Shown here: piece by piece, positions 54,901 to 64,000 of the stretch
Numbering within the stretch: position 1 is the first letter of the stretch
How the letters are laid out: the number at the start of each line of letters is the position of its first letter
Assembly: GCA_033239525.1 (NCBI GenBank)
Contig: BSYO01000033.1
Coordinates: 13,488,901 to 13,552,900 of the forward strand
Origin: Nepenthes gracilis
Lineage: Eukaryota; Streptophyta; Magnoliopsida; Caryophyllales; Nepenthaceae
Length of the DNA: 64,000 nucleotides
Reading direction: 5' to 3'
Made by a program: the position numbers and the translations under genes
Notes under the pieces: model-generated
Databases searched by the model: none
Told to the model about the DNA's origin: nothing
The model's input: only the letters and a program-made list of their open reading frames with translations

Positions 54901-57900
54901 GAGCTAATTGTTTTATTTTAAGAGTTTGCAAGGATTTATTTTCATTGTCGTAGTAGATATAGTTCATCAGGCTACATCCCTTCAGTTTTGAACATATCAG
55001 ATATTTACCTTTTACCTCATAGTTTGAAAAGTTAGACTTCCACAGACATTATTTCTTATCGATTTGTATAGATGTCACATTTATTATGATTATTTATGAT
55101 TAAGGTTTTTGCTTGTGCAGTCCAAGCTAAGTAGTGGATGCCCCCAGGTTTGAGTCGCCACAATGTTTTTTTCAATTGATTGTAAGTATGTCATCTTTTA
55201 ATGTTGGTATTACTTCACTTCCTAATGAAAAAGACGAGTATGTTACAAGATATAACAAGTTTCATTCTTGTTTATGTACTTTATAAGGTATTATAGAGAT
55301 CCATGACTTAATGAAGAGCCAAATATAGTTCCTCCAAACAGTGACTTGTAAATTTCTTAAGGATTAAAGCTACGAAAATGTCATTCCCTAATCTGGAAGA
55401 TTAAGCCAAGGCCAACAAAGAGTTTGCAAATTTTTTTATCAAGGACAGATCAATTAGGGGATATTAATTCTATTAATGATTTCTATGCTACAAATTTGCA
55501 AAGTTGGTGGGTTATTTATGGCCACAGTACACCTTTGCTCCAAATATTAGTTTTAAAACTATTTATACAACCATTGTTGTCATCATATTGTAAAAAAATT
55601 TAGAGTTCTTATTCCTTTCTGCATTTATTAAAAGGGAAAAAAATGACTCTAAAACGGGATGAAGATTTTATTTTCATTTATAACAATCTTCGTCCACTTC
55701 TAAGAAGTAGTCAACAATGCTCAAAAGCAAAGAGTAATATTTGGGGCATTTGTGGAGATATTGGCAGAGAACCATTTGACTCAATTGGAGATATTGGAGA
55801 ATTAAAAATTACACATCACTCATTACATAAGTCAGAGTTAAAGTGTATTATTTTTACCGATGATGATACTGAAAATGGAGATAATGAGAAAAACGATGAA
55901 GTTGTGAAAACTTTAAAGTGATGTGCTTTTATATTTGGTTGACACTAATATTTGATCATTATTCTTTATATAGGAGTTTTTGCTTATATCGGTATCTTTT
56001 TATTTTGGTAATTATAAAGTGTAGAGTGATAAAGTCAAATTATAGGTATTAATTCATATATAAAAGAAATTTTTACTATATTTAGTTTCGTATTAGTTTA
56101 TTAAGTTGTATCATTATTATTATTATACTACAATAACTTGTTTAAAATGTTATATCCTAACTCATATATATCAGTTCAGTTACATACTGCTTCTTCCTAT
56201 GAATTTTTTTGTGAGGAAACAAGAAATGTGTACTTTTATTGCTAATTCAGTATAAAGTAATGTTGTTAATTATTTAAAAAAATTATAAACCATGATTTTA
56301 GTTAGTGTACTCCTAGCATGTTGTGTCCTTTTTTCCTTTTTTCTAAAAAAAATAGCGCTTCTATATCGTGTTCATGTTCCATGTCGATATCTATGCTTCA
56401 TAGGTTGTGGTAGAACTAGATTGAAAAAAAGAGGGATTTTCTTCACTTTACAAGACCAAATCAGTGCAAACACGTATCAATAATATATCATAAATTGAGC
56501 AAATTGCAAAAGAGGAATCACCCAAACAGCATAACAAAACCTATTTACTAGGAATAATAGCTTTGAGGATGTTGACAAATTGTAGGTAACGATGTTTGAA
56601 GGGTGAGATTGGTTCTTGGCTAGGCATCGGATTGATGCTAGTTACAACTGTCCTCACTGTGAGATGATAATTCTTAGTTGCTACTTAGTCCATCACCTTG
56701 GCAATAGGATCTAGGCTCTAGGCATGAGCCTAAGTTATTACGCCCCAAAATGGTTGTGTTTGAGCATTCTTTGGCATTTATGCCTGACGTTGCCTTGTGT
56801 TAATGTGGAGTATCAAGAGATTTATTTGAAGAATTATAAGAAAGGATTACTGAAACAGAGAGACAGTGGATGTCCAGCTCTAGCCTTCATGTCCTCTAGC
56901 CATTATTAAAATGGGAGCCTATGGATTGGTTCGGATCAATACAAAACTAGTACCTCATGCTCATGCTCATTCCATATTTTCTACTTGGCTGATGATAGTA
57001 GGCACAAAGGAATGTCACTCCAGGTCCAAAATGTTCATTTCATTCACCAAATAAATCCTTAAAGGGATGCATATATCTTAAAGCTATATCGAACGTTGAC
57101 ATCAGCGGACATCCTTTGGAGACATTCGGAATACCCTTTAGTACCGTGGTATCTCATCCATCCGCCAATTCATACTAGGGGTTACAAAATTGAATGGGTG
57201 GATGAATAGGGGCCATCTTAATCGAGATTGTCCCAAAGTTGTCATTGGTTTCCCCAAACATTACTCTTATGTGAAATGAGCCCCAGTCAGTAGAATTTAG
57301 TTTCCGTACACAGCTTGACATATGATATCGATTCACATTATCTCTACATATTACAGGTAACTATACTAAAGAGAGGTTTTTTGGGCCTTAATTATGTAAA
57401 TCATAAGCGACTAATAAGAGGTTGAAATTATACTAGAGAACAGATGATAAAAACAGATGGAAAGAGAGAATACAAAATTGCTGGCAGCAGAACAGATAGA
57501 ACTCACCAGTACTTGGTCAAGGCATAGAGGTAACAAACCTCCTCTATTGAACCAATGGTTCTTCATCTTCACTCGAAAGCAGTCGCCCGAAAAATACAAG
57601 AAGAGGGGAAGAGAGAAAGCAAGAGCCAGTAAGCACTCCCACGAAAATTGCCAGGGAAAAATTGACGCAATAATAACATGGGACCAAGAACAGAGATAAT
57701 ATTTACATCATTATAACTAGTGAAATGGAATTAAAAAGTTGAAATTTATTTTGTTTAGTCTACAGCGTGCAAAGGAATAAAGGTGGGTGCTATAAAAAGC
57801 CAACAAGGAGAAGAATGAGAAAACCTGCGACGGTGAAAGGCGGAAGATGCAGAAGTGATGAGCAATTTTTATGATGAGATCTCTCCAGAAACAGAATTGA

Positions 57901-58022
57901 GGCTCCCAATCCGACCTTTGACCACTAAAAGCCTTAAACCGGGCAGTTGCTTTCATTTCGTCGTCCCAGTCCGGAACTTCCTTCCTTATGAATTCCGCCA
58001 CAGATTGTGTCTGGGAGGCCAT
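40095..58022 (-). CDS. CHMP7-like ESCRT-III (SNF7 family) gene, eight coding exons over 18 kb
   Basis: Exons in transcript order: 57,825-58,022; 57,507-57,571; 44,244-44,414; 43,370-43,552; 41,258-41,388; 40,739-40,907; 40,425-40,554; 40,095-40,297. The joined frame gives about 416 residues if one missing base at the exon-2 start is allowed for. The N-terminus ([36 protein letters not shown]) matches plant CHMP7-type proteins. Residues about 250-350 form the Snf7 helical core ([46 protein letters not shown]). CHMP7 acts at endosomal and nuclear-envelope membranes, recruiting other ESCRT-III subunits. Intron 2 is 13.1 kb and full of retroelements. Whether this allele is functional depends on the exon-2 junction. 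Confidence 0.88.
40425..40554 (-). CDS. CHMP7-like exon 7 (Snf7 core)
   Basis: It lies between GACAG and GTGACT. It has 43 codons plus one base: [20 protein letters not shown] through QKQLHEAL. Confidence 0.92.
40739..40907 (-). CDS. CHMP7-like exon 6 (Snf7 core)
   Basis: It lies between CCATAG and GTATGT. It completes an alanine codon and then encodes [20 protein letters not shown] to MESTRK, the basic first helices of the Snf7 domain. Confidence 0.93.
41258..41388 (-). CDS. CHMP7-like exon 5
   Basis: It lies between TCACAG and GTAATT. It has 43 codons plus two bases: [20 protein letters not shown], then [18 protein letters not shown]. Confidence 0.92.
42343..43081 (+). pseudogene. Gene fragment nested in CHMP7-like intron 4, opposite strand
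   Basis: A CT-rich leader (42,120-42,340) precedes ATG at 42,343 ([20 protein letters not shown]), ending at a GTGTGC donor. A second open block follows CAG at 42,883: [12 protein letters not shown], then [19 protein letters not shown] and [20 protein letters not shown], with a stop soon after (about 43,080). The two blocks do not join in phase, so an exon is missing or the fragment is broken. I do not recognise the family. The look is of a captured 5' end of a host gene. Confidence 0.4.
43370..43552 (-). CDS. CHMP7-like exon 4
   Basis: It lies between TTCTAG and GTATTT. It has 61 codons in phase 0: [18 protein letters not shown] through [11 protein letters not shown]. Confidence 0.9.
44244..44414 (-). 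CDS. CHMP7-like exon 3
   Basis: It lies between CTTCAG and GTACAT on the minus strand. It has 57 codons in phase 0: [20 protein letters not shown] through [11 protein letters not shown]. Confidence 0.9.
44415..47031. other. CHMP7-like intron 2, left part
   Basis: Mostly unassigned. A GA microsatellite is at about 45,950-45,980. Near 46,320-46,400, ACGAACGCTGCATG-like and TTTGAACGCTGCAATG words repeat. Nothing coding is recognised. Confidence 0.5.
45950..45980. repeat. (GA)n microsatellite
   Basis: About 15 perfect GA dinucleotides. Confidence 0.95.
47032..48542 (-). repeat. 3' LTR of the non-autonomous element
   Basis: It starts TGATATCAC in plus orientation and ends GAATATAACA. It matches 49,589-51,184 throughout. 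It contains the GGCTACATTTTAGGCC minisatellite (47,350-47,600) and an AAT/ATT tract at 48,428-48,470. Confidence 0.88.
49589..51184 (-). repeat. 5' LTR of the non-autonomous element
   Basis: It starts TGATATCACG in plus orientation and ends GGGATATCACA. The minisatellite is at 50,035-50,245 and an AAT/ATT tract at 51,064-51,115. The TC-rich coding-like ORFs in both LTRs are in equivalent positions and are compositional. Confidence 0.88.
51496..51818 (+). repeat. Minisatellite of about 45-90 bp units
   Basis: TTCTATACCYAGGGTGGGC-type units alternate with CTCATGTANANT(A/G)NATAATNAGAC units about seven times. It lies immediately left of the solo LTR at 51,824 and was cut from 54,384 onward by that insertion. 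The plus frame gives a repeating peptide ([19 protein letters not shown]). Confidence 0.8.
51824..54378 (+). mobile_element. Solo LTR (2,555 bp), TSD TGATA
   Basis: TGATA occurs at 51,819-51,823 and 54,379-54,383. The unit starts TGTATAGTACCG and ends GTCCGTCACA. It aligns from about 52,310 with the 5' LTR at 60.7-62.5 kb (GGGTAGAGAGAGA..., ATTCTGGCTT, GGGTATT or GGTATTTTTGTC). Confidence 0.9.
54384..57506. other. CHMP7-like intron 2, right part
   Basis: It continues the repeat block interrupted by the solo LTR. No protein domain is recognised. The ORF at 55,643-55,921 (starts [13 protein letters not shown]) is a 92-residue frame with an acidic C-terminus and no known family. Ordinary AT-rich intron follows to exon 2. 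Confidence 0.45.
57507..57571 (-). CDS. CHMP7-like exon 2, frame disturbed at acceptor
   Basis: It encodes (V)[20 protein letters not shown] and ends before GTGAGT. The only AG upstream is in TTCGAG, giving a 65-base exon starting TG. The protein needs 66 bases starting GTG. A deletion of one G from an ancestral AG-GTG junction explains this. Confidence 0.85.
57825..58022 (-). CDS. CHMP7-like exon 1 (start codon)
   Basis: The ATG is at 58,020-58,022. It has 66 codons ending SPSQ in phase 0 before [26 protein letters not shown] is the conserved N-terminal block. A TTC-rich 5' leader lies just upstream. Confidence 0.9.
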
Positions 58023-58200
58023 TGACGACCCTTCCGTTCTTCTTCTTCTTCTTCTGCTTCTACCTGTTCGATTTGCATCTGCGGAGAAGAATTAATTCTG
58101 GCAGTTCGTAGATACGAACGACCACCACAATCACAAGACAAGGTAGCCTTCCTCTCAAAATTTCTCAGTCCATGTATCGCCAGCTAAGGATGCTTCGCTC
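58023..58200 (-). promoter_or_regulatory. 5' leader/promoter-proximal region of CHMP7-like gene
   Basis: A (TTC)n-type tract (GAA on the coding strand) at about 58,036-58,052 lies just upstream of the start codon. No TATA box is obvious. The boundaries are inferred only from gene position. Confidence 0.4.
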
Positions 58201-60150
58201 AATAAAAAACTGGACCTCATTTTCCCAATCTACATTAATAATTTAAAAATTTTAATAGTTTAAATTTAAATATTAAATAATATTATTTAAATAATCAATT
58301 TTATTAAATTTTTATATATTAAATTTGATGCGTCCCTAAATTTGAATTGTTACACTGATTAGAGGGCCTCTTGATTCTTTTCGACAGATCGAATTAAAGC
58401 AGATCCAACCTCCGTTCCTTATAACTTGAATCCAGCAAGTCCAACCTCTATTTCTTTTAACTTGAATCATACACACTACAATAAATAAACAAAATGTTAG
58501 AAATGATGAAACTCACTCCCTGATATATCCTCCGACACTCAAATCAGAAGTTTTTCTACACAAAATAAAAGATAGATGATACAGGATATATAGATGCACG
58601 TAGGAGGGGGTTGAGTGTGGATAGGAGAATTAGGCTCCAATGAATGCGCTTAGGGAGAGCGGTTTTTGAGAGAGTCAACACTCGTTGGCTGAGTGGCATG
58701 AGGGAGAGTTTGCAGTCATGGGTTAAGTAGCTTGAGAGTATGTATGCTTCTCGATCCTTCTAGGATGCTTGAGGGTTAGGATTTTTTGGTCCCTTCCCCG
58801 TAGAGGTGAAAAGATATTTATAGAATTGGAGCCGGTGCGGATGATATAGGTTGCCCTAGTAAATCCGCTGAGTTATTTCAACGAGCGTGTGCGAGGCGCA
58901 TATTTTTTGAAACATTGCCAAGCTGTGCTTGCCTTCTTGGAGGGATATGCCATACAGGTGAATATTCTACGGATATTTGTTGGACTATCAAGAAGTTGTT
59001 GTGGCCGCATTATGGCAGGTTCTACCTGTTTGCTTGTACTGTGCTATCAAGGCTATCAGCGGCCTCACAGGAGGGGCAATCACGGGTGTAGCACTGTGCG
59101 CAACCCTAATCACGCACTCCCTATTGAACAGTTATGGGTTAATCAATTTGGGCTATCCGCTTCACTACTTGGGTCTCTAGTTTGACAGATCACGTGATGG
59201 GTCGTCGTCCTTCAGGCTCATCCCCTTTCGGTGGGCTAAACTGTCCTCCACTGTGCCTCTCGGGCCTTGACCTTGGGAGAACATCCGCTAGACCGTTGTT
59301 ATCCCTACAGGCTGAGCTTTGGGCCAACCTATGCTCTGTTAGTTTCATCACTAGCTCCCCCATGCGGGGAGGCCTGACTTGTCAACTCTCGACATATTCA
59401 TTGATGGGATGCCAATTGCAAGCTTACCTGCACGCTCCTTTCCCAGGCATTCTGCTAATTCGCTATACGGTGGGCAGGATTTGATTCTCTGTACCCAACG
59501 ATTCTCTGTAGATAATACTGGTGTGCACTCACTTTTGCATTGATGGCTCGTCCACCCTTTCCTCAGTTATAAATGGAGAGGCTTTCCATGCCCTGCTCCA
59601 TGGATCGTCTTCACCAACTAAGTGGTACAAGAGTTCGAAGCTAGTATGGATCTTACGTTGCCACAAGCTAGAGTTGGGGGAGCTCGTCTTTAATGTTCGA
59701 AGCTGATGCTGCTCACGAAGTTTGCCTTGGTTACCCTCTTTTGTAGGGGAAGTTCCTTTAGTTTTCCTCTTTTGCGTCATTCTCATACCTGAACCTGCGT
59801 TTGATCAGGTAAAGGTTTGGGTTTGGGCAACTGTACCCTCTCTCTTTGCCAATGTCGAATAGTCTTCTTTGGTATCGGTCTGAAGGCAGGATGTCCTTGC
59901 TCCCCAAAGGGAGAGATGTTGGTCCCCCTTTACTTCCATTACTAATCTTAGGGACTATTCTTTGATAGGCTGCTCGAGATGGGAGTTTTTTCTTCCCGTC
60001 GGGGATGGCTTGTATGCTGCATCCGCTGATATTGTGGGGGTTCTGTGGTGTCAGTATCTGAGCTTCTCTCTAGGACCCTACGCAAGGGTCAATCGGATTA
60101 CTACAGTTGGGTCACTCTTTCAATTGAATTTTGTGTATGAAATTATATTT
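58201..60150. other. Gene-free region, unassigned
   Basis: AT-rich to about 58,350, then mixed-composition sequence with short ORFs (58,889-59,185 and 58,977-59,180 overlap in different frames). One frame reads as hydrophobic segments (LPVCLYCAIKAISGLTGGAI), but I cannot assign it to a family. Ancient retroelement debris is likely. Confidence 0.4.
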
Positions 60151-60607
60151 GAATATTGAATAATTGAATGTCTAATACAATTGGATATTTGATATATTAG
60201 ACTTTTAATTTGTATCAAATTTTTGAACATATTTTATTATTTTTGCTTTTTCATTCTAATTTATGGATATATTTGTTTTGTTATATATATTTATATACAC
60301 TGATACTTATTGAATATTCAATTTATAATTTTACTATTTCTAATCCGTTCAAATTAGAGGGTTATTGTAATATTGTAAATATTTCTATTCGATTTAATTG
60401 GCATTATTTAATTATTTAATTATTTATTTTTTAGGATAATTTGGGTGTAATAAAAATTAATTAAATATTATAAAAATTTGGAGGATATTTAGAATTGTTG
60501 AGCAGATACCCGAAGTGCACTCATTCGGTTGTCTGAGTATTGATTTGAGTTTTGAGATTTAAAAAAAAACGAATAAATAAATATTATTATTATTATTATT
60601 GTTATTG

Positions 60608-60644
<37 letters not shown>

Positions 60645-62541
60645 AAGAGAGGATGGGGGAAGGGTTTTAGGTAACTGACAAAGTAGGAAGAAAACAGAAA
60701 TGCAGAAAGAGGCTTCGGGTAGAGAGAGAGGGAGGGAGAAGAGAGAGAAACGGGTAAATTGAGGCTCTTAGGTTTGATTCTGGCTTAGAGATAGTTGAAA
60801 AAGTTGTAGATCGCGTCGAGGTTAGTCCTCCCATAGCCTTTTAATCTCCTCTTTTGGTTTTTATTCTTTTTTTATCGGGTATTATCATTCTGGATACCCA
60901 CCCAAATTATGAAAATTGGTAACCCATGATTTGTACTTAAAGTTTTTATAGTTTAATGTCCAAATCCCCTTCTAATTGGCTTGGTTTGACTTCGCCAAAC
61001 CCTAACTCGCGTCCAATTCGAGGTTCCCCTTTTTCCTTCGGTTATATGTTAAATTGACCTCAATTTGTGAATCACCATATTCCAATAATACATATATATT
61101 AGCTAGATGTTCGATTTCACAAATATCGACCCGTTCGTGAATTCGAATGCTCTAAAATCAGCACTATTACTATTCACTCGAGAATAAATGAAAAACTTGC
61201 ATGCTTCCACCCTAATTAATTGTTATGAAAGTATGATTAATTGCATGTATTCAATTATAAGCTCCAAAAAAATATGCTTGTGCTCTGCGTGTGGAAGAAA
61301 TGTGTTTCGAAAGCCTCCAAAGTGATAATTACTTAATATGATAAGGAATTCTAATCTTTCTTATGCATTGTGACATCCTTGCATCAAAATTGACTTGTGA
61401 AAAGATTTAAATCCGAAGAAAAGACAATAATCATATATGTAATCGCAGGGAAGTCCACAATGTGATTTAGGTTCGAATGGTTCTCCCGAATAGAGATATT
61501 ATGGATTGATTTGTGGTGGACCTTCCCTCAAATGAATAAGAACCCGTGAAACTAGGATCACGGAATTGTGATACAAAAGTAATACCCATTGGCCTGCCAA
61601 TAGTATTACAGTCGAGATTCAAAGATCACCCTAGCCGCGTATTTTACTGGGTAATGCTCTTAGTAAGTATTCGAATATTACTATAAAAGGACGAGAACTG
61701 CCCCTGGGCCCGAAGGTACATGTGGGGGCTTTGTGTTATCGGCCCGTCTACAGGCATAATATGTAGATGACCCTTACCTTTGGGTCAATAATAGGAGTTT
61801 ATAACCTTAGATCATTGCGGTGTATCATGATTCTTTTCTTGTTCTCCCACACCTTTAGTTAGTAAGACATACTGACCCTAATCCTTAACGATGAATAATC
61901 ATGTATAAAGCATAACCCAAAGAGAAGTAAATTGTATTCCAAAATATATTTGATCATGTTTCCATTTATGCATCTCTTTCATGATTATGCCTCTTTTCCT
62001 TATCTTTGATTATATTGTCTACTACTTTTATTTATAATCACTTGTTAAGCTATTAGCTCACTATTACTTCTTTTTCCTTCCAAATAAGCACACTATTATG
62101 CCTGACGAGTTCGAGTAGACTGTGAGCACAGGATAAATAGCTGATACGGATTGAAAAGCTTTCGAGGACTTAGTTTTGTTATTTTGTATAAGGTATGGAT
62201 AATGTATTAATTATTTTGATGCTTATGGTTATATATATGTATGTCATGATGACGATGGATGTATAGATAGTTTTCGCTATTCATTGATGGATGTAAGAGC
62301 TTCTATAGATATTTTTTATGGTTATAATTAGTTCCTAGTTGACATCCTTTCTGAGTTGGCGTCGTACAGGAGTTACGACGTCGGTGCTACTTGTGTATTT
62401 GTTGTTGCGTTTGGGGTTCCTGTACGTGTTGTTTGTACTTGTGATTTCTGCATAGGGTTTTGTACAGGTTTGTATTTGATAGACGTCCGTTTTATAGATG
62501 AAACTCCACCGAATTTTCGATAGAGTATTCGGTTCGTTATA
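60150..62541 (+). repeat. 5' LTR of the right-hand Tekay-type element (start uncertain)
   Basis: It aligns with the solo LTR at 51,824-54,378 over about 60,700-62,541 and is followed directly by a primer-site-like sequence and gag. By length comparison its start lies between about 60,150 and 60,450; I could not find the TG boundary. It contains an ATT microsatellite (60,582-60,642). The acceptor-like motif with MPDEFE and stop is at 62,098-62,118. Confidence 0.75.
60582..60642. repeat. (ATT)n microsatellite
   Basis: About 20 ATT units with a few GTT interruptions, inside the LTR. Confidence 0.95.
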
Positions 62542-62558
62542 GCTAGTATTAGAGAACT
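62542..62558 (+). other. Decayed tRNA-Met primer binding site
   Basis: CTAGTATTAGAGAACTGG follows the LTR end. Compared with TGGTATCAGAGC it keeps GTAT and AGAG. Confidence 0.65.
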
Positions 62559-62809
62559 GGATGCCTTAGGATCAATCTGAATCTTATGCGAAAGCTTGGG
62601 ATAGTATAGGTTAAGACTGAATAAGTGAACATAGATATAGAAGGACCAAGTTAAGATAAATAGCTCTAGTACTCTAACTTTTATAACTTAGTGAACATAG
62701 TTAGGACAGTAGTTTTGTTAATTGCGTAAATAGTAATGTCGTAATTAGGGTTGATCTTTTAATTAACCCGTAATCGTTCTTATTTCAGAAGTGTTCTCTA
62801 AAATCAAGT

Positions 62810-64000
62810 ATGCCGCCTAGACGTGGAGGTTTACAAGGTGGTGGTAAAGGATCGCAAGGTGGTGGTCAGACCCAAGATCTGGAGGCTGAATATTTGAATC
62901 TATTGGGTCGTATGGCGAACATCATTGAGAATATGGAGCAATAAAATCTCGCCCCTATTCCTGCTCCAACTCCCATACAGACCCTTGTCAATCCCGGAAC
63001 ACCTACATATGATCGCTTCGTCTAGGAGTGAGTTCAACATTTTCTAGGGGAGCCAGATCCTATAAATACGGACACGTGGTTTGAGAGCCTGAAGAAGGTA
63101 TTCACCATCATCCGTTACCCCGACGAGGATCGGGTTTTGTTTGTATCCTACTGGCTAGAGGGTAAGGTGCATCATTGATGGTTGATGAAGAAAATGGCGT
63201 TGGGAGTGCCTAAGGATGAGATCACCTGGCAAATGTTTGAGGAGGCGTTCCTGGAGAAGTACTTCCCTTCCAACCTCCGTGTTCAAAAGGAAGAAGAGTT
63301 CCTCCAATTAAAATAAGGTAGTTAGACCATCGTAGAGTATGACGCCAAGTTTACTGAATTGTCACGATTTGCTTCGTATATATCGTAGAGGATGAGGAGA
63401 GAAAGACGAGAAAGTTTCTACACGGCTTGCGAGATGATATCCGCAAGCAGTTGGCGACCCTCAAGCTGATGACCTACGCAAGAGCTTGCAAAGGAGGAGT
63501 TCTGTAAGAAATGGTCGTCAAGAAAGAGTGGGGTCAGTGCTAGTTCTGGAGCTAACTTGGGGAAGCCATTCAAAAAGCCAAAGCAGTCAGATTATGGTAA
63601 GAAGAGTGGTCAGACCTCGGCATCGTCTCAAGCTTCAATGGGCCCGTGTCAGCATTGCGGAAAGATGCATGGAGATAGACCCTGTTTTAAGTTTACGGGT
63701 GCTTGTTTCAACTGTAGTCAAGTGGAGCATAGAGCTAAAGAATGTCCTCAGCCACCGAAGGTACGTACTCCGAAGCCTGTGGTACAAGGAAAAGCTTTTG
63801 CAGTATCCGCCAATGAGGCCAAGGCATCAAACAATGTAGTGAAAGGCATACTCATTATTTGTGGTATTCCCTATTCAGTGCTTTTTGATTATAGGCCCAC
63901 ACATTCGTTCATTTCTCCTCGATTGGCCTATCGTGTTATGCCCTCTCCTATGACCCTTGACTTCTCTTTGGTCGTATCCACACCCACGGGATCTTCTATT
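62810..64000 (+). pseudogene. gag: gag and protease start of a second Tekay-type element, cut by window edge
   Basis: The ATG at 62,810 starts MPPRRGGLQGGGKG. EYLNLLGRM, DTWFESLKKVFTIIRYPDED and FPSNLR follow as in the left-hand element. The zinc knuckle at 63,704-63,745 (CFNCSQVEHRAKEC) keeps all CCHC ligands. The protease begins near 63,860, but the catalytic motif reads LFDYRPTHSF instead of LFD(S/T)GATHSF. At least six stops interrupt it, each explained by a Q, R or W codon transition. It continues beyond the window. Confidence 0.88.

Noticed and set aside
57717..58022. CHMP7-like exon 1 taken as a complete 101-residue gene
   Set aside because: Homology stops at SPSQ, a donor follows, and the rest of the protein continues in exons at 57.5 kb and 44.4-40.1 kb.
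58889..59484. Overlapping ORFs with hydrophobic segments
   Set aside because: Three frames are open in turn, no domain is recognised, and no splice-consistent model was found.

Overview
This is a nuclear window from a flowering plant with a repeat-rich genome. It has intron-split nuclear genes with canonical GT-AG junctions, Ty3/gypsy chromoviruses of the Tekay/Del type, and long LTRs nested in one another. The species cannot be told from the sequence. Two single-copy genes survive, in convergent orientation near the middle. A plastid-type cyclophilin (CYP26-2-like) runs rightward from about 31.1/32.1 to 38.46 kb. A CHMP7-like ESCRT-III (SNF7 family) gene runs leftward from 58.02 to 40.10 kb. 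Both have introns swollen by transposons; the second CHMP7-like intron is 13.1 kb.

Left third (1-26.4 kb): a decayed Tekay-type element fills 1-12,511. Its 5' LTR is cut by the window edge; a tRNA-Met primer site, gag, protease, RT, RNase H, integrase, chromodomain-like tail and 3' LTR follow. A solo LTR (9,193-11,229, TSD GGAAA) sits inside that 3' LTR. A second member of the same solo-LTR family lies in opposite orientation at 13,508-15,833 (TSD CCCAA). A different solo LTR fills 18,857-22,042 (TSD GTATC). Between them is older LTR-like debris, a palindromic AC-rich block and a 226-bp tandem duplication.

Middle (26.4-31.05 kb): the most remarkable object is a minus-strand LTR retroelement (26,403-31,054, imperfect TSD CTGAT/CTGAC). 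Its body carries intronless, sense-oriented pieces of at least four host genes: a NIN-like (NLP) transcription factor, a fatty acid amide hydrolase (FAAH), a plastidic glucose transporter (pGlcT), and the glycine decarboxylase P-protein (GLDP) inserted inside the pGlcT piece. The arrangement resembles maize Bs1 but with more donors. Apart from two frame changes, the body is one frame interrupted by five stops that all look like C-to-T or G-to-A transitions.

Right half (31-64 kb): a 3.0-kb solo LTR (33,326-36,323, TSD CTTTG), made largely of CCGGA-core repeats, sits in a cyclophilin intron. The CHMP7-like gene has eight coding exons (about 416 residues). Its exon-2 acceptor appears to have lost one base, which would shift the frame. 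Its 13-kb intron holds a non-autonomous LTR element (47,032-51,184) and a solo LTR (51,824-54,378, TSD TGATA). A second Tekay-type element begins near 60.2 kb and runs off the right edge in gag/protease. I found no tRNA, rRNA or CRISPR array.
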